Below, one piece after another: positions 6,072-14,043 of a stretch of 43,135 nt of DNA. The stretch is from a virus. The DNA is taken from positions 1 to 43,135 of the IMG/VR virus record IMGVR_UViG_3300042922_000854; one strand, given 5' to 3'. The first letter of the stretch is position 1; the number at the start of each line of letters is the position of its first letter. Below the pieces are notes generated by a model. The model made no database searches. It was not told the DNA's origin and saw only the letters and a list, made by a program, of their open reading frames with translations. The position numbers were made by a program, and so were the translations under genes.

Positions 6072-7001
6072 ATGCCGTTTAGCAGTGAAATATATTTAGA
6101 TATTTTTGATAAAGCATTTGAAGATGGTAAAGAAGAAAAATTTGAAAATTTAAGAAGCAAGGATATTTTTACATATAGGGTCAAAACAATTAAATCTGGA
6201 AAGATGCTTGAAAGTGAAATTTATCCATTATGGAAAAACAGAAGTGAAGCAACCAGGGCAAAAAAAGAAATAGAATCTCGCAAGGTCCAAAAAAACCTAA
6301 ACGATAAAAATGCCAAGAAAAATATTATCAGGAAAATCAATACCAATTTCACAGATGAAGATTTAGCAATTGACCTTACCTATAAAGGATCTCCTCCGGA
6401 TGAAGAGCAGGCAAGAAAGGATATACAAAATTACATACGCAGGGTAAGAGAGTATCGCCGAAAAAATGGATTGCCTGAGCTAAAGTACATATATGTCATT
6501 GAATTTGATACTGATGGGAAAAAAAAGAGAGTTCACCATCATATGCTGATGAATTCAATGGATAGGGATGTAGCGGAAAAACTTTGGGGAAAGGGGTATG
6601 CAAATGCCCGCCGGCTGCAGCCTAATGAATTCGGATTAGAAGGCATTGCCAGATACATCACCAAGGACCCAAAAGGTACCAAACGATGGTGTGCTAGTAG
6701 AAATTTGCAAGAACCCAAAATTACAATAGCAGATCACAAAATCACGAAGCGGCAGGCCGAAAAAATAGCCAAGAATCAGAATGATGCAGCTGCCATCTTT
6801 GAAAAAATCTATAAAGGCTATAAGTTCAACGACATAAATGTGAAATATAGCGATTATGTCTCAGGTGCTTACCTATATGCAAGGATGAGGGTGAATGAAG
6901 CGGCAGAAAGCAATAAAAGGAAGAAGCAGGAGCGGAATCCGGCAAAAGGGGGGAAGGACAGATATGAAGCTAAAGCCTTGTATATGGACAAGCTGCCCTG
7001 A
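6072..7001 (+). CDS. rep: HUH-family rolling-circle replication initiator
   Basis: This 309-aa protein has the HUH endonuclease signatures in order. A motif 1 strand (AIDLTYKG, about 99-106) is followed by an H-H-H metal-binding motif at 155-157 (RVHHHMLMN) and a single catalytic tyrosine Y195 in RYITKDP, with K198 in the Y-x2-K arrangement. This matches the REP_ORF2-G2P group seen in Firmicutes phages and plasmids. It would nick one strand at the origin and start rolling-circle replication. The first 90 residues are charged and helical and the C-terminus is basic. Start ATG follows an AGGGGGAA. Its 3' end overlaps the next small gene by 38 bp. It could also act on an oriT, since HUH Reps and relaxases are related. 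Confidence 0.85.
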   Translation: MPFSSEIYLDIFDKAFEDGKEEKFENLRSKDIFTYRVKTIKSGKMLESEIYPLWKNRSEATRAKKEIESRKVQKNLNDKNAKKNIIRKINTNFTDEDLAIDLTYKGSPPDEEQARKDIQNYIRRVREYRRKNGLPELKYIYVIEFDTDGKKKRVHHHMLMNSMDRDVAEKLWGKGYANARRLQPNEFGLEGIARYITKDPKGTKRWCASRNLQEPKITIADHKITKRQAEKIAKNQNDAAAIFEKIYKGYKFNDINVKYSDYVSGAYLYARMRVNEAAESNKRKKQERNPAKGGKDRYEAKALYMDKLP

Positions 7002-7089
7002 TAACTGGCAGGGGCTTTGTTCTAAGAAATGCGAGTATAGGAAGGTAGACGATGATAACGAAAAGCAAGTAAAGGAGTTGATCCCATGA
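6964..7089 (+). CDS. Small cysteine-rich protein overlapping rep
   Basis: A 41-aa protein with four cysteines (KPCIWTSC then GLCSKKC), a likely single zinc site, and an acidic tail. The ATG at 6964 follows a GGGGGGAAGG ribosome site within the end of rep and overlaps it in another frame. Its stop overlaps the next ATG (ATGA), giving a tight coupled cluster. Function unknown. Confidence 0.65.
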   Translation: MKLKPCIWTSCPDNWQGLCSKKCEYRKVDDDNEKQVKELIP

Positions 7090-7325
7090 AGAATACACTG
7101 ACTGATTTAAATAACTATCTGTTTGAGTCATTGGAAAGGCTTTTAGATGAGGATATGAGTGAAGAACAGATGCAAAAGGAAATTACCAGAAGCCAAGCGG
7201 TAACGGCTGTAGCGGAAACTATCATACAAAATGGTGAACTTGCACTTAAGACTATGAAGCATCTCAATGAATATGGAATAGAGACTCCTAAAGGATCTAT
7301 TCCACCGATGCTAGAGGCAAAGTAA
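7086..7325 (+). CDS. Conserved small phage protein
   Basis: A 79-aa acidic, mostly helical protein (LNNYLFESLERLLDED, then AVTAVAETIIQNGELALK). From memory this type sits immediately before an HNH gene in many Firmicutes phages; its function is unknown. It overlaps both neighbours by 1 to 4 bases, so the cysteine-rich protein, this gene and the HNH nuclease form one translation unit. Confidence 0.7.
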   Translation: MKNTLTDLNNYLFESLERLLDEDMSEEQMQKEITRSQAVTAVAETIIQNGELALKTMKHLNEYGIETPKGSIPPMLEAK

Positions 7326-8104
7326 TGAAGAAATACTCGAAAGAAGTAAAGGACTTTATAGAAGAAAATGTTTTAGGAACAACGACTAAGGAATTGATTA
7401 AGCAAGTAAATGCAAAATTTGGAACAGACTTTACAGAATCGGAAATGAAGTCCTATAAATCAAACAATAATCTTAAAAGCGGAACTCCGTTAGGATTACC
7501 TGCGGGAAGACCAACAGAGTTATATCCTGAAGAAGTAAAGAGGTTTATTGCAGAGAATCACACCGGCATAGGACCTAAAAATATGGCAGAATTGCTGAAT
7601 AAGACTTTCAATAAGAACTATACTACGGCACAGATGAAGTCATATTACAGCAACCACAACATTAATAGCGGTTTATCTGGGTACTTTTCTAAAGGGCACA
7701 CGCCACAGAACAAAGGCCAAAAGGGATATCATGCACCAGGGAGCGAAAAGGGATGGTTCAAAAAAGGGAATATACCAGTAAATCACAAGCCGGTAGGGAG
7801 CGAGCGCGTAGATGTTGATGGATATACTCTCATCAAGACGGCTGAACCGAATGTTTGGACGCTAAAACACAAGGTAATCTGGGAAGAAAAGAACGGTAAT
7901 GTTCCGAAGGGGTATGTCCTTACATTTCTTGATGGAAACAAAGGTAATATAACACTAGAAAACATTGCCCTTATAACTATGGCTGAATCATTGGAAATGA
8001 CACGATCGAATTTGAGAAGTGATAATCCTGAATTCACAAAGACAGGGATTCTTATAGCAAAAGTAAAGGCAGCTGGTAGAAAATGTACAAAAAAAGCAAA
8101 ATGA
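7325..8104 (+). CDS. HNH endonuclease with two N-terminal HTH-like repeats
   Basis: A 259-aa protein. Residues about 5-50 and 69-115 are two related copies: EVKDFIEEN...SEMKSYKSNNNLKSG and EVKRFIAEN...AQMKSYYSNHNINSG, probable DNA-binding helices. The C-terminal half is an HNH_3-type nuclease: VDGYTLIKT, then LKHKVIWEEKNGNVPKGY, with the downstream DGNKGNITLENI segment carrying the N and last catalytic positions. It could be a mobile homing-type nuclease or a resident phage nuclease. It starts by TAATG overlap with the upstream gene. Confidence 0.85.
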   Translation: MKKYSKEVKDFIEENVLGTTTKELIKQVNAKFGTDFTESEMKSYKSNNNLKSGTPLGLPAGRPTELYPEEVKRFIAENHTGIGPKNMAELLNKTFNKNYTTAQMKSYYSNHNINSGLSGYFSKGHTPQNKGQKGYHAPGSEKGWFKKGNIPVNHKPVGSERVDVDGYTLIKTAEPNVWTLKHKVIWEEKNGNVPKGYVLTFLDGNKGNITLENIALITMAESLEMTRSNLRSDNPEFTKTGILIAKVKAAGRKCTKKAK

Positions 8105-8164
8105 CAGTCTGAACAAAATGAATAACAGCACAGAATTAAAAATAATTTTTGAAGGGAGAAAAAT

Positions 8165-9508
8165 ATGATACAAAATATTGAAATATCAAGAATTCATCCC
8201 CACTATGATAATCCTCGAAGAGACCTCGGAGACCTTACTGAGCTTGCAGAGAGTATTAAAAATAGTGGGATTTTGCAAAATCTAACAGTAGTACCGTGGT
8301 TCTCAAAAATCACAGGGGTTGGTGCTGATGATCCTAAGCAGCAGGAAGAAATGGGATATATAGTTGTTATTGGCCACCGTCGCCTCGCAGCTGCAAAGCT
8401 TGCCGGACTAACAGAGGTACCATGCGCTATATCAAGCATGAACTTACGTGAACAAGTTGCAACAATGCTGCTTGAGAATATGCAGCGTAGCGATCTGACT
8501 GTATGGGAACAGGCGCAGGGATTCCAAATGATGCTTGACCTGGGCGAAACAGTTGTTGATATTTCAACAAAAACAGGCTTCTCCGAAACTACAGTGCGCC
8601 GAAGAATGAAGCTACTGGAGCTGGATGGAGATAAATTTAAGAAGTCAGTTGAACGCGGAGCCACCTTAATGGATTTCGTTGAACTGGATAAGATAAATGA
8701 TCTTTCCCTGAGAAACAAAGTCCTTGATAAGATAGGTACTCCAAATTTCAAGTGGGAGCTGCAGCAGGCTATTGATAAAGAAAAGAATGAAAAAAATAAG
8801 GCCATAATAGTTGCCGAGCTACAGAAATTTGCGAAAGAAATCAAAAGTGGTAATGGATTAATATGGGTCAAATGCTATCATACCTCACAGGTTCCTGATA
8901 TAACTGCACCAGATGACGCTGAAACTGTAAAATATTTCTTTCAAGTATCGGAATATGGCAGTATCACCTTATATAAGAAGTCAGAGAACAATGAAAGCCC
9001 AGCTCCGGGTAGTTCAGTACAGGATGAGAAACAAAAAGAATTTAGAGAGCGACGTGCTGCTTTGGAAGAGATATCAAAACGAGCCTATCAGCTCAGGAGC
9101 AATTACATTAAAGAAATATCAAATACTAAGGCAAAAAAGAATATGGGCTTAATCATTGAGTATTTCTTGCGCACCATGGTGTATGAAGATTACTACAATT
9201 GCGATTATGAGGAATTTACTAAATTTCTTGATATTGAGATTAATGAAGACGAGGAATGGAGCTATGACGATATTGCAGAACGTGTCACAGCACAGCCTGA
9301 GCGTCATATGCTTGTCGCAACCTACTTAATGCTTGATTCTGAAAGAGAATATTATTATAACTGGAGCAATCAACATCTAGCCAATGAGACGCTAAACATG
9401 GTATATGATTTTCTAGAAAAGCTAGGATATGAGACATCTGAAGAAGAGCTTGCACTGCGCAACGGTACACACGAGCTGTTTCAAAGTGCAAATGGAGATG
9501 TTGCATAA
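8165..9508 (+). CDS. ParB/Spo0J-family CTPase-type DNA-binding protein
   Basis: A 447-aa protein with a ParB N-terminal domain. Visible marks are an early P-R-R-D-L segment, the nucleotide motif GHRR (70-73; GERR in most ParBs), ENMQRSDLT (104-112; the ENxxR motif) and a helix-turn-helix at about 130-152 ending TVRRRMKLL. In ParB the first two motifs form the CTP pocket of a DNA clamp. No ParA ATPase is nearby. The C-terminal 220 residues are acidic and unassigned. It could centre-bind a parS-like site for partition, or regulate transcription or replication, as ParB relatives in phages do. Confidence 0.85.
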   Translation: MIQNIEISRIHPHYDNPRRDLGDLTELAESIKNSGILQNLTVVPWFSKITGVGADDPKQQEEMGYIVVIGHRRLAAAKLAGLTEVPCAISSMNLREQVATMLLENMQRSDLTVWEQAQGFQMMLDLGETVVDISTKTGFSETTVRRRMKLLELDGDKFKKSVERGATLMDFVELDKINDLSLRNKVLDKIGTPNFKWELQQAIDKEKNEKNKAIIVAELQKFAKEIKSGNGLIWVKCYHTSQVPDITAPDDAETVKYFFQVSEYGSITLYKKSENNESPAPGSSVQDEKQKEFRERRAALEEISKRAYQLRSNYIKEISNTKAKKNMGLIIEYFLRTMVYEDYYNCDYEEFTKFLDIEINEDEEWSYDDIAERVTAQPERHMLVATYLMLDSEREYYYNWSNQHLANETLNMVYDFLEKLGYETSEEELALRNGTHELFQSANGDVA

Positions 9509-9545
9509 ACACAAGATTGATGTAAACTAGGAGGATTAAAGCATA

Positions 9546-10532
9546 ATGATAGGTTTAATAGATGTAGATGGAAAACTTCCTAATCTTGCATTGATGAAAA
9601 TCAGCAGCTTTTATAAATCCCTTGGGGAGCGGGTTGAGTTTGTAAAGCAGGGTGCTAAGTACACGAAGATATACGCCAGCTGTTTATTTTCATGGAATAG
9701 ACATGAGTGTGAAAGGATTCTAAGTGTATATCCGGAAGCGGAAATCGGTGGCACTGGTTGGGACCTGAATAAAACACTTCCAGATGAAATTGAAAGCTGC
9801 CGGCCGGATTATGAACTTTATACAATTGAGGATATATTGCCGAGAATAAAAGGCGGAATAGCATCGAAGGAAAGCAAAATTAAAAAGGCAGAAATAATTA
9901 TTAATGCAGGAATGGGATTTACATCAAGAGGATGTGTGAGAAACTGTGGATTCTGCTTTGTGCCTCCTAAGGAAGGACAGTTTCATCAGGTATCTAGTAT
10001 AGGAGAGCTGTTAAATTCAAAGAGTGATGTTTTAATATTGATGGATAACAACCTCACTGCTGATCCAAATGTACTGGACAAGCTTAAGGAGATAAAGGAA
10101 CGAAACTTAATAGTTGATATTACTCAAGGGATTGATGTGAGGTTACTTACTCCAGAGATTGCAAAAGCATTATCTGAGATAAAACATTTGAGAAGCGTCC
10201 ACTATGCATGGGATTTAATGGGTTACGAAAAGCAGGTAATGGAAGGAATCAAAATATTATCGCAGCATGTCAAGCTATATAAGCATCTCTGCATGATGCT
10301 GACCGGTTACAACACAAATTTCGAAGAAGACATGTACCGGTTCAGAAAGCTTGTAGAGCTTGGGGTAAAACCTTATGTAATGCCATATAACAAGACTTAC
10401 CCGACAAAAAAACATCATTGCTTTGCAGGCTGGGTGAATAGTAGAAAACATACGATATGCAGTTTTGAAGAGTTTGAACCATGGGTTAAAGCTCAATCTA
10501 ATTCAGGTCAAATTAGTATGTTATTAGACTAA
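9546..10532 (+). CDS. Radical SAM protein with N-terminal cobalamin-binding-like region
   Basis: A 328-aa enzyme with the [4Fe-4S] radical-SAM motif C130-x3-C134-x2-C137 (SRGCVRNCGFCFVP). The N-terminal 100 residues have a B12-binding-like alpha/beta pattern (LIDVDGKLPNLALMKIS...) without a clear cobalamin DxHxxG. Strands and helices after the cluster fit a partial TIM barrel. The substrate is unknown. Radical-SAM enzymes in phages have been linked to base or cofactor modification. It follows ParB by 37 bases with an AGGAGG, and another radical-SAM-like gene lies at 11794. Confidence 0.83.
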   Translation: MIGLIDVDGKLPNLALMKISSFYKSLGERVEFVKQGAKYTKIYASCLFSWNRHECERILSVYPEAEIGGTGWDLNKTLPDEIESCRPDYELYTIEDILPRIKGGIASKESKIKKAEIIINAGMGFTSRGCVRNCGFCFVPPKEGQFHQVSSIGELLNSKSDVLILMDNNLTADPNVLDKLKEIKERNLIVDITQGIDVRLLTPEIAKALSEIKHLRSVHYAWDLMGYEKQVMEGIKILSQHVKLYKHLCMMLTGYNTNFEEDMYRFRKLVELGVKPYVMPYNKTYPTKKHHCFAGWVNSRKHTICSFEEFEPWVKAQSNSGQISMLLD

Positions 10533-10559
10533 GCAGAAATTATTTGAAGGGAGAAAAGC

Positions 10560-11006
10560 ATGAAGATATATATTGCCGGTAAAATTACGGACAACCCTAA
10601 TTTTAAAGAAGAGTTTGCGGAAGCGGAAAAAACCATTAAGGCTGAAGGGCATACAGTTATGAATCCCGCTATTCTACCTCCGGGATTCGAACACCATGAG
10701 TATATGGAAATCTGTTATTCAATGATTAACATATGTGATGCTATAGCACTACTTCCTAATTGGGAAGATAGCAAAGGCGCGAAAATGGAAGAAGCTTATG
10801 CAAAGCTTAATACAAAGCAGATCTATTTCTATAACCCAATGGAACAAACCTTAAAAAGCTCTTTAGACTGTAAAGGAGATTGCACAGAATGCGGTATATA
10901 TGGAGAACGCTGCTGCAGAGAATGTGAAGATAAATATAAATGTCCTATAAAATGTCAGTTTCTAAAGAATGAACTGGGGGAGCCTCATTTATATGAGGAT
11001 AAATAA
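10560..11006 (+). CDS. DUF4406 protein with fused cysteine-rich tail
   Basis: A 148-aa protein. Residues 1-95 match DUF4406, a nucleoside 2-deoxyribosyltransferase-like fold: MKIYIAGKITDNP at the start, MNPAILPPGFEHHEYMEIC, then CDAIALLPNWEDSKGAKMEEAYA. The remaining 50 residues hold about ten cysteines in C-x3-C-x2-C style clusters, probably zinc- or iron-sulfur-binding. This fusion is unusual for the family. A role in nucleotide metabolism is suggested by the fold only. It overlaps the DUF1064 gene. Confidence 0.8.
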   Translation: MKIYIAGKITDNPNFKEEFAEAEKTIKAEGHTVMNPAILPPGFEHHEYMEICYSMINICDAIALLPNWEDSKGAKMEEAYAKLNTKQIYFYNPMEQTLKSSLDCKGDCTECGIYGERCCRECEDKYKCPIKCQFLKNELGEPHLYEDK

Positions 11007-11388
11007 CATAAGTGAACTGCCTGAGCACCTAAGAAAGCAGGTAGAGCAACAGATAGGACCTGTTAAAAAGAAAAGCAAACATAACAATGTAAAAACCTTA
11101 GTAGGTGATGAGCTGCTGGATAGCGGGAGAGAAGCTGTGAGGTATGGTGAGCTTCTTCTCCTGCATCAAGTAGATGAAATAACAGCTCTACAGCGGCAAG
11201 TATGGTTTCTATTGGAGCCAAAGAGTGATAAAAACAATGCAACCTATTACATAGCAGACTTTGTATATTTCGATTGTAGGCTTAAAGAATGGATTGTAGA
11301 GGATGCGAAAGGCTATAGAGATCAAGTTTACATCAACAAGAAAAAAGCTATGTATAACAAGTATGGTATCGATATAAAAGAAGTATAG
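10993..11388 (+). CDS. DUF1064 nuclease-like protein
   Basis: A 131-aa protein of the DUF1064 type, related to PD-(D/E)XK nucleases. The catalytic-looking residues are in ADFVYF and the E-D-A-K-G strand (WIVEDAKG), followed by the K/Y-rich helix INKKKAMYNKYG. The ATG at 10993 follows GGGGGAG and lies inside the end of the DUF4406 gene. DUF1064 genes sit in recombination/replication modules of Firmicutes phages, sometimes in place of RusA resolvases. A Holliday-junction or branched-DNA role is inference. Confidence 0.82.
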   Translation: MRINNISELPEHLRKQVEQQIGPVKKKSKHNNVKTLVGDELLDSGREAVRYGELLLLHQVDEITALQRQVWFLLEPKSDKNNATYYIADFVYFDCRLKEWIVEDAKGYRDQVYINKKKAMYNKYGIDIKEV

Positions 11389-11399
11389 GAGGTCGAATT

Positions 11400-11780
11400 A
11401 TGAATAATTACATATCAAGAGAAAAGTTAATAAATATAATCCTTATGATGGTGATAGTAGCAATGTTGTTTGTAATAGCAATACTGCTTATGCAAAATGA
11501 AAATCTGGAATTGCAAGCAGTCAATGAAGAGGAACAAGTAGAAGCACCGAAGATTGTTTTCGGGAAATATACGCTTATTCATTATCCTAACAGTGGCTGG
11601 ACTAATGCAATCTATATAACAGAATACTATAAAATTGGACAAGACCTATATTACAAAGAAAAAGGAAGTACAGTATTTAAGCCGATTTGGTTCCCTAATA
11701 TACTGCCAGTAGATGGATGGATAGAGGAAGAGCAGCTTGCTGACTATGGCTATTGGATATCCGAGATGGATTTTGATTAA
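11400..11780 (+). CDS. Membrane-anchored protein of unknown function
   Basis: A 126-aa protein with one N-terminal membrane segment (about residues 10-31, IILMMVIVAMLFVIAILL) and an acidic, aromatic-rich outer domain (IYITEYYKIGQDLYYKEKG). It is probably anchored with the domain outside the cell. AGGAGG precedes the ATG. An early-expressed surface protein could take part in superinfection exclusion, but nothing in the sequence proves this. Confidence 0.65.
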   Translation: MNNYISREKLINIILMMVIVAMLFVIAILLMQNENLELQAVNEEEQVEAPKIVFGKYTLIHYPNSGWTNAIYITEYYKIGQDLYYKEKGSTVFKPIWFPNILPVDGWIEEEQLADYGYWISEMDFD

Positions 11781-11793
11781 GGCGGTGGAGTGA

Positions 11794-12603
11794 ATGAATA
11801 AGAGCAAGATTGAATGGTGTGATTATACCTGGAATCCTGTTACCGGCTGTTTACATGGTTGCAAATATTGTTATGCAGAAAGGATTGCAAATAGGTTTGC
11901 TTCCAAAGTCTACACAAAAAACAAAAACAATTTTGCAATAGATTTAAAATCTGACTTACACATACCATATAAATCTAACGAAGGAAAAATTGAACCGTAT
12001 CCAGCGGGTTTTCAACCGACATTCCATCGGTATAGACTTGATGAACCAAAGCAAAAGACTAAACCTTCAAGGATATTTGTTAGCAGTATGGGTGATCTAT
12101 TCGGGGAATGGGTGCCTGAGGATTGGATAAAACAAGTATTTGAAACAGTAAAACAGTGTCCGCAGCACACATTCATGTTTCTAACAAAGAATCCGAAGAG
12201 ATACTTGGCATTATTAGCTACTTACGGAAGCGGCTTTTTTCCAACAAATGCTCTATATGGAGCTTCTGCAGATTCTAAGGACATGCTATATGCAGCAAGA
12301 AATGTGTTTTATGATATTGTGGATCACAATGACGAATGGGGAAGCAATATAAAGACTTTCTATTCTATAGAACCACTGCTTGAAGATATGGAGGATGAGT
12401 TTAAATATGATCATCTAAAGGGACAACCTTTCGACTGGTGTGATTGGGTTATAGTAGGAGCTCAGACAGGACTAGGAGCAGTAGCACCAAAAGCGGAATG
12501 GGTACAACACATCATTGATGCATGCAGACATGAAGGAGTGCCAGTATTTCTAAAAAACAATTTGAACTGGCCAGAGCAAATACAAGAGTATCCTGAAGAG
12601 TAA
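11794..12603 (+). CDS. DUF5131 (phage Gp37/Gp68 family) radical-SAM-like protein
   Basis: A 269-aa protein that opens with the family hallmark KIEWCDYTWNPVTGC and a radical-SAM C19-x3-C23-x2-C26 motif (CLHGCKYCYAER). Further family marks are RIFVSSMGDLFGEWVP, HTFMFLTKNPKRY and DWVIVGAQTG. These genes are common in phages and mobile elements and have no established substrate. It is the second radical-SAM-type enzyme within 2.3 kb; the spacing with ParB, DUF4406 and DUF1064 suggests one early transcript. Confidence 0.88.
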   Translation: MNKSKIEWCDYTWNPVTGCLHGCKYCYAERIANRFASKVYTKNKNNFAIDLKSDLHIPYKSNEGKIEPYPAGFQPTFHRYRLDEPKQKTKPSRIFVSSMGDLFGEWVPEDWIKQVFETVKQCPQHTFMFLTKNPKRYLALLATYGSGFFPTNALYGASADSKDMLYAARNVFYDIVDHNDEWGSNIKTFYSIEPLLEDMEDEFKYDHLKGQPFDWCDWVIVGAQTGLGAVAPKAEWVQHIIDACRHEGVPVFLKNNLNWPEQIQEYPEE

Positions 12604-12645
12604 CATAAAACGAATTAAATGTGAATTAGAGAAAGGGTGAGAGTA

Positions 12646-12786
12646 ATGGCAAGATGGTGTAATCATTATAACTGTTGGTGTAGTGACGCAAAGGATATTA
12701 CTGACGGCATGGGTGATTGCGATTATATTTGTACTGGTTGCATAGAGAGTGAGGAAGTAACAGCGAGGTGTGATCATGAAATATAA
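12646..12786 (+). CDS. Small cysteine-rich protein
   Basis: A 46-aa protein with seven cysteines (WCNHYNCWC, GDCDYICTGC, RCDH) and two or more histidines, a likely zinc binder. The ATG follows GAGAAAGGGTGAGAGTA. It overlaps the next gene by 11 bases. Unrecognised family. Confidence 0.6.
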   Translation: MARWCNHYNCWCSDAKDITDGMGDCDYICTGCIESEEVTARCDHEI

Positions 12787-13036
12787 ACCAGAAGATTATA
12801 GTATAAGCGATACTGGGTTTTACGGTCTTGATGATGGGAACATCGAGCATTATGAAGAAAAGTTAGTGAAATGTCGTAAGCCACATAAGTGTATGGCAGG
12901 GTGTGAGAAGGAAATTCCCGTAGGGGAATATGCCATTAGAGAATCAGGATTCATGGATGGAGTGCCTGTATCATCATATACTTGCACAGATTGTATGGAT
13001 AAGTGGCTTGATGAAATTTTAGCCAATGAAGAATAA
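12776..13036 (+). CDS. Zinc-finger-like small phage protein
   Basis: An 86-aa acidic protein with two zinc-ligand groups: VKCRKPHKCMAGCEKEIPVGE, then YTCTDCMDKWL. The pattern resembles phage proteins that pair C-x-x-x-H/C with a distal C-x2-C. The ATG at 12776 follows GAGGTG; a GTG two codons earlier overlaps that ribosome site. Function unknown. Confidence 0.65.
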   Translation: MKYKPEDYSISDTGFYGLDDGNIEHYEEKLVKCRKPHKCMAGCEKEIPVGEYAIRESGFMDGVPVSSYTCTDCMDKWLDEILANEE

Positions 13037-13075
13037 GTCGCATTTCATGATCACTGTGGCAAGGAGGCGGCAAAG

Positions 13076-13333
13076 ATGGCACACATAGAGACATGGTATC
13101 GCTGCCCTGTTTGTAACCAAGCATACGGAAGTCAAGGAGAAGCTATCGATTGCAGAAATGCTCATCTTATTGTGTCTGAAAGGTGGGCGGTTGGTAAAGG
13201 TGGTAAAGCGGTACGGATAAATGATAATTGCTCTATAAATGGGTACGGTGGTATAAACTGGGCGCTGAAAGAAGCCGACATGAGCGACTTGGTGGAAGTC
13301 CGTAAGCTGCAGTTGAAGGAGCGTAACTCATAG
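13076..13333 (+). CDS. C2H2-like zinc-finger small protein
   Basis: An 85-aa protein starting YRCPVCNQAYGSQGEAIDCRNAH: C-x2-C, 12 residues, then C-x3-H, a single zinc finger. The rest carries glycine-rich turns (GKGGKAVRIND, NGYGGINWAL). AAGGAGG precedes the ATG. It could bind nucleic acid or protein; no family is recognised. Confidence 0.65.
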   Translation: MAHIETWYRCPVCNQAYGSQGEAIDCRNAHLIVSERWAVGKGGKAVRINDNCSINGYGGINWALKEADMSDLVEVRKLQLKERNS

Positions 13334-13367
13334 TTTGAATAAAATATGTAATGAAAGGATGATTAGA

Positions 13368-13535
13368 ATGTCAGATAAAAAAGTATGTCCTTGGTGCAAT
13401 ATGAACATCGAAGAAGGTCAAGAAACAGTTACAAATGGCGGTGGAGACCAAACAGGAGGAATTGTTGAGGATTGGCACAAGAATTGTTTTGATGCATCAG
13501 AGGAACATGAACGAGACAATGGCTTACGCAGTTAG
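13368..13535 (+). CDS. Small zinc-binding protein
   Basis: A 55-aa protein with CPWCN and a later W-H-x3-C, a compact zinc site, plus a glycine-rich middle (NGGGDQTGG). The ATG at 13368 follows AAAGGATG; a TTG eleven codons earlier has no ribosome site. Function unknown. Confidence 0.6.
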   Translation: MSDKKVCPWCNMNIEEGQETVTNGGGDQTGGIVEDWHKNCFDASEEHERDNGLRS

Positions 13536-13572
13536 TTGCACATAACAATAATTATGTGAGGGGAGTAAACCT

Positions 13573-13755
13573 ATGATTGATGAGGATCTTAGGCAAAGGA
13601 TGGAAGCGGCATATCTGCATGGCAATAAAAAGCTTGCTCTGGAATTAAGTCAAGAACTTGATGAGCAAGTGGCTAAGGAACAAAATAGAAAGCTTTTGAA
13701 AGGTATGCAGCGATCTAGCCAAATAGATGTCTTAATAAGTAAAGAACAGTATTAA
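13573..13755 (+). CDS. Spo0E-like protein (candidate Spo0A~P phosphatase)
   Basis: This 60-aa protein aligns in register with the Spo0E family. The first helix begins IDEDLRQRMEAAYLHG and the second helix carries the family signature S-Q-E-L-D (LALELSQELDEQV), 24 residues after the IDE, as against 25 in Bacillus Spo0E. Spo0E proteins dephosphorylate the sporulation regulator Spo0A~P, with the SQELD motif contacting its acidic pocket. A phage copy could delay sporulation of its host. The ribosome site is GAGGGGAG. The motif match is short, so the assignment is tentative. Confidence 0.55.
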   Translation: MIDEDLRQRMEAAYLHGNKKLALELSQELDEQVAKEQNRKLLKGMQRSSQIDVLISKEQY

Positions 13756-13782
13756 CCAATATATAAGTTAGGGGGTATCTTT

Positions 13783-14043
13783 ATGAGTCCTGATGTAAAG
13801 AAATTAGTTGTACAAGCAGTGGTACAATACCTAAATGGAGATATAGAATTATTCAGAAAGTGGACAGCTCAGGCATATAAGGAATATAGGAAGCGGCAAT
13901 ATGAGGATCGTCTCCATGCTTCTGTGGCGGAGATACTTAAAGCAAAGGGAGTAAATGTTTCCGCTACTATATTGAGAGGTAGAAGGGGGCGAAAACCTTG
14001 GCAAAGCAATATGCAGATGCCGCATTCTATGAATCAAAATTAA
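13783..14043 (+). CDS. Phage protein of unknown function, basic C-terminus
   Basis: An 86-aa protein, helical for the first 55 residues (KKLVVQAVVQYLNGDIELF, RKWTAQAYKEYRKRQYEDR) with a basic end containing RGRRGRKPW. Strongly basic tails of this kind usually contact nucleic acid. It follows a GGGGGTAT ribosome site and overlaps the J-domain gene by 46 bases. Confidence 0.6.
   Translation: MSPDVKKLVVQAVVQYLNGDIELFRKWTAQAYKEYRKRQYEDRLHASVAEILKAKGVNVSATILRGRRGRKPWQSNMQMPHSMNQN

Noticed and set aside
8203-8871. Long open frame (222 codons) on the minus strand
   Set aside because: Antisense to parB with low-complexity Ser-rich product and no ribosome site; a shadow of the real gene.
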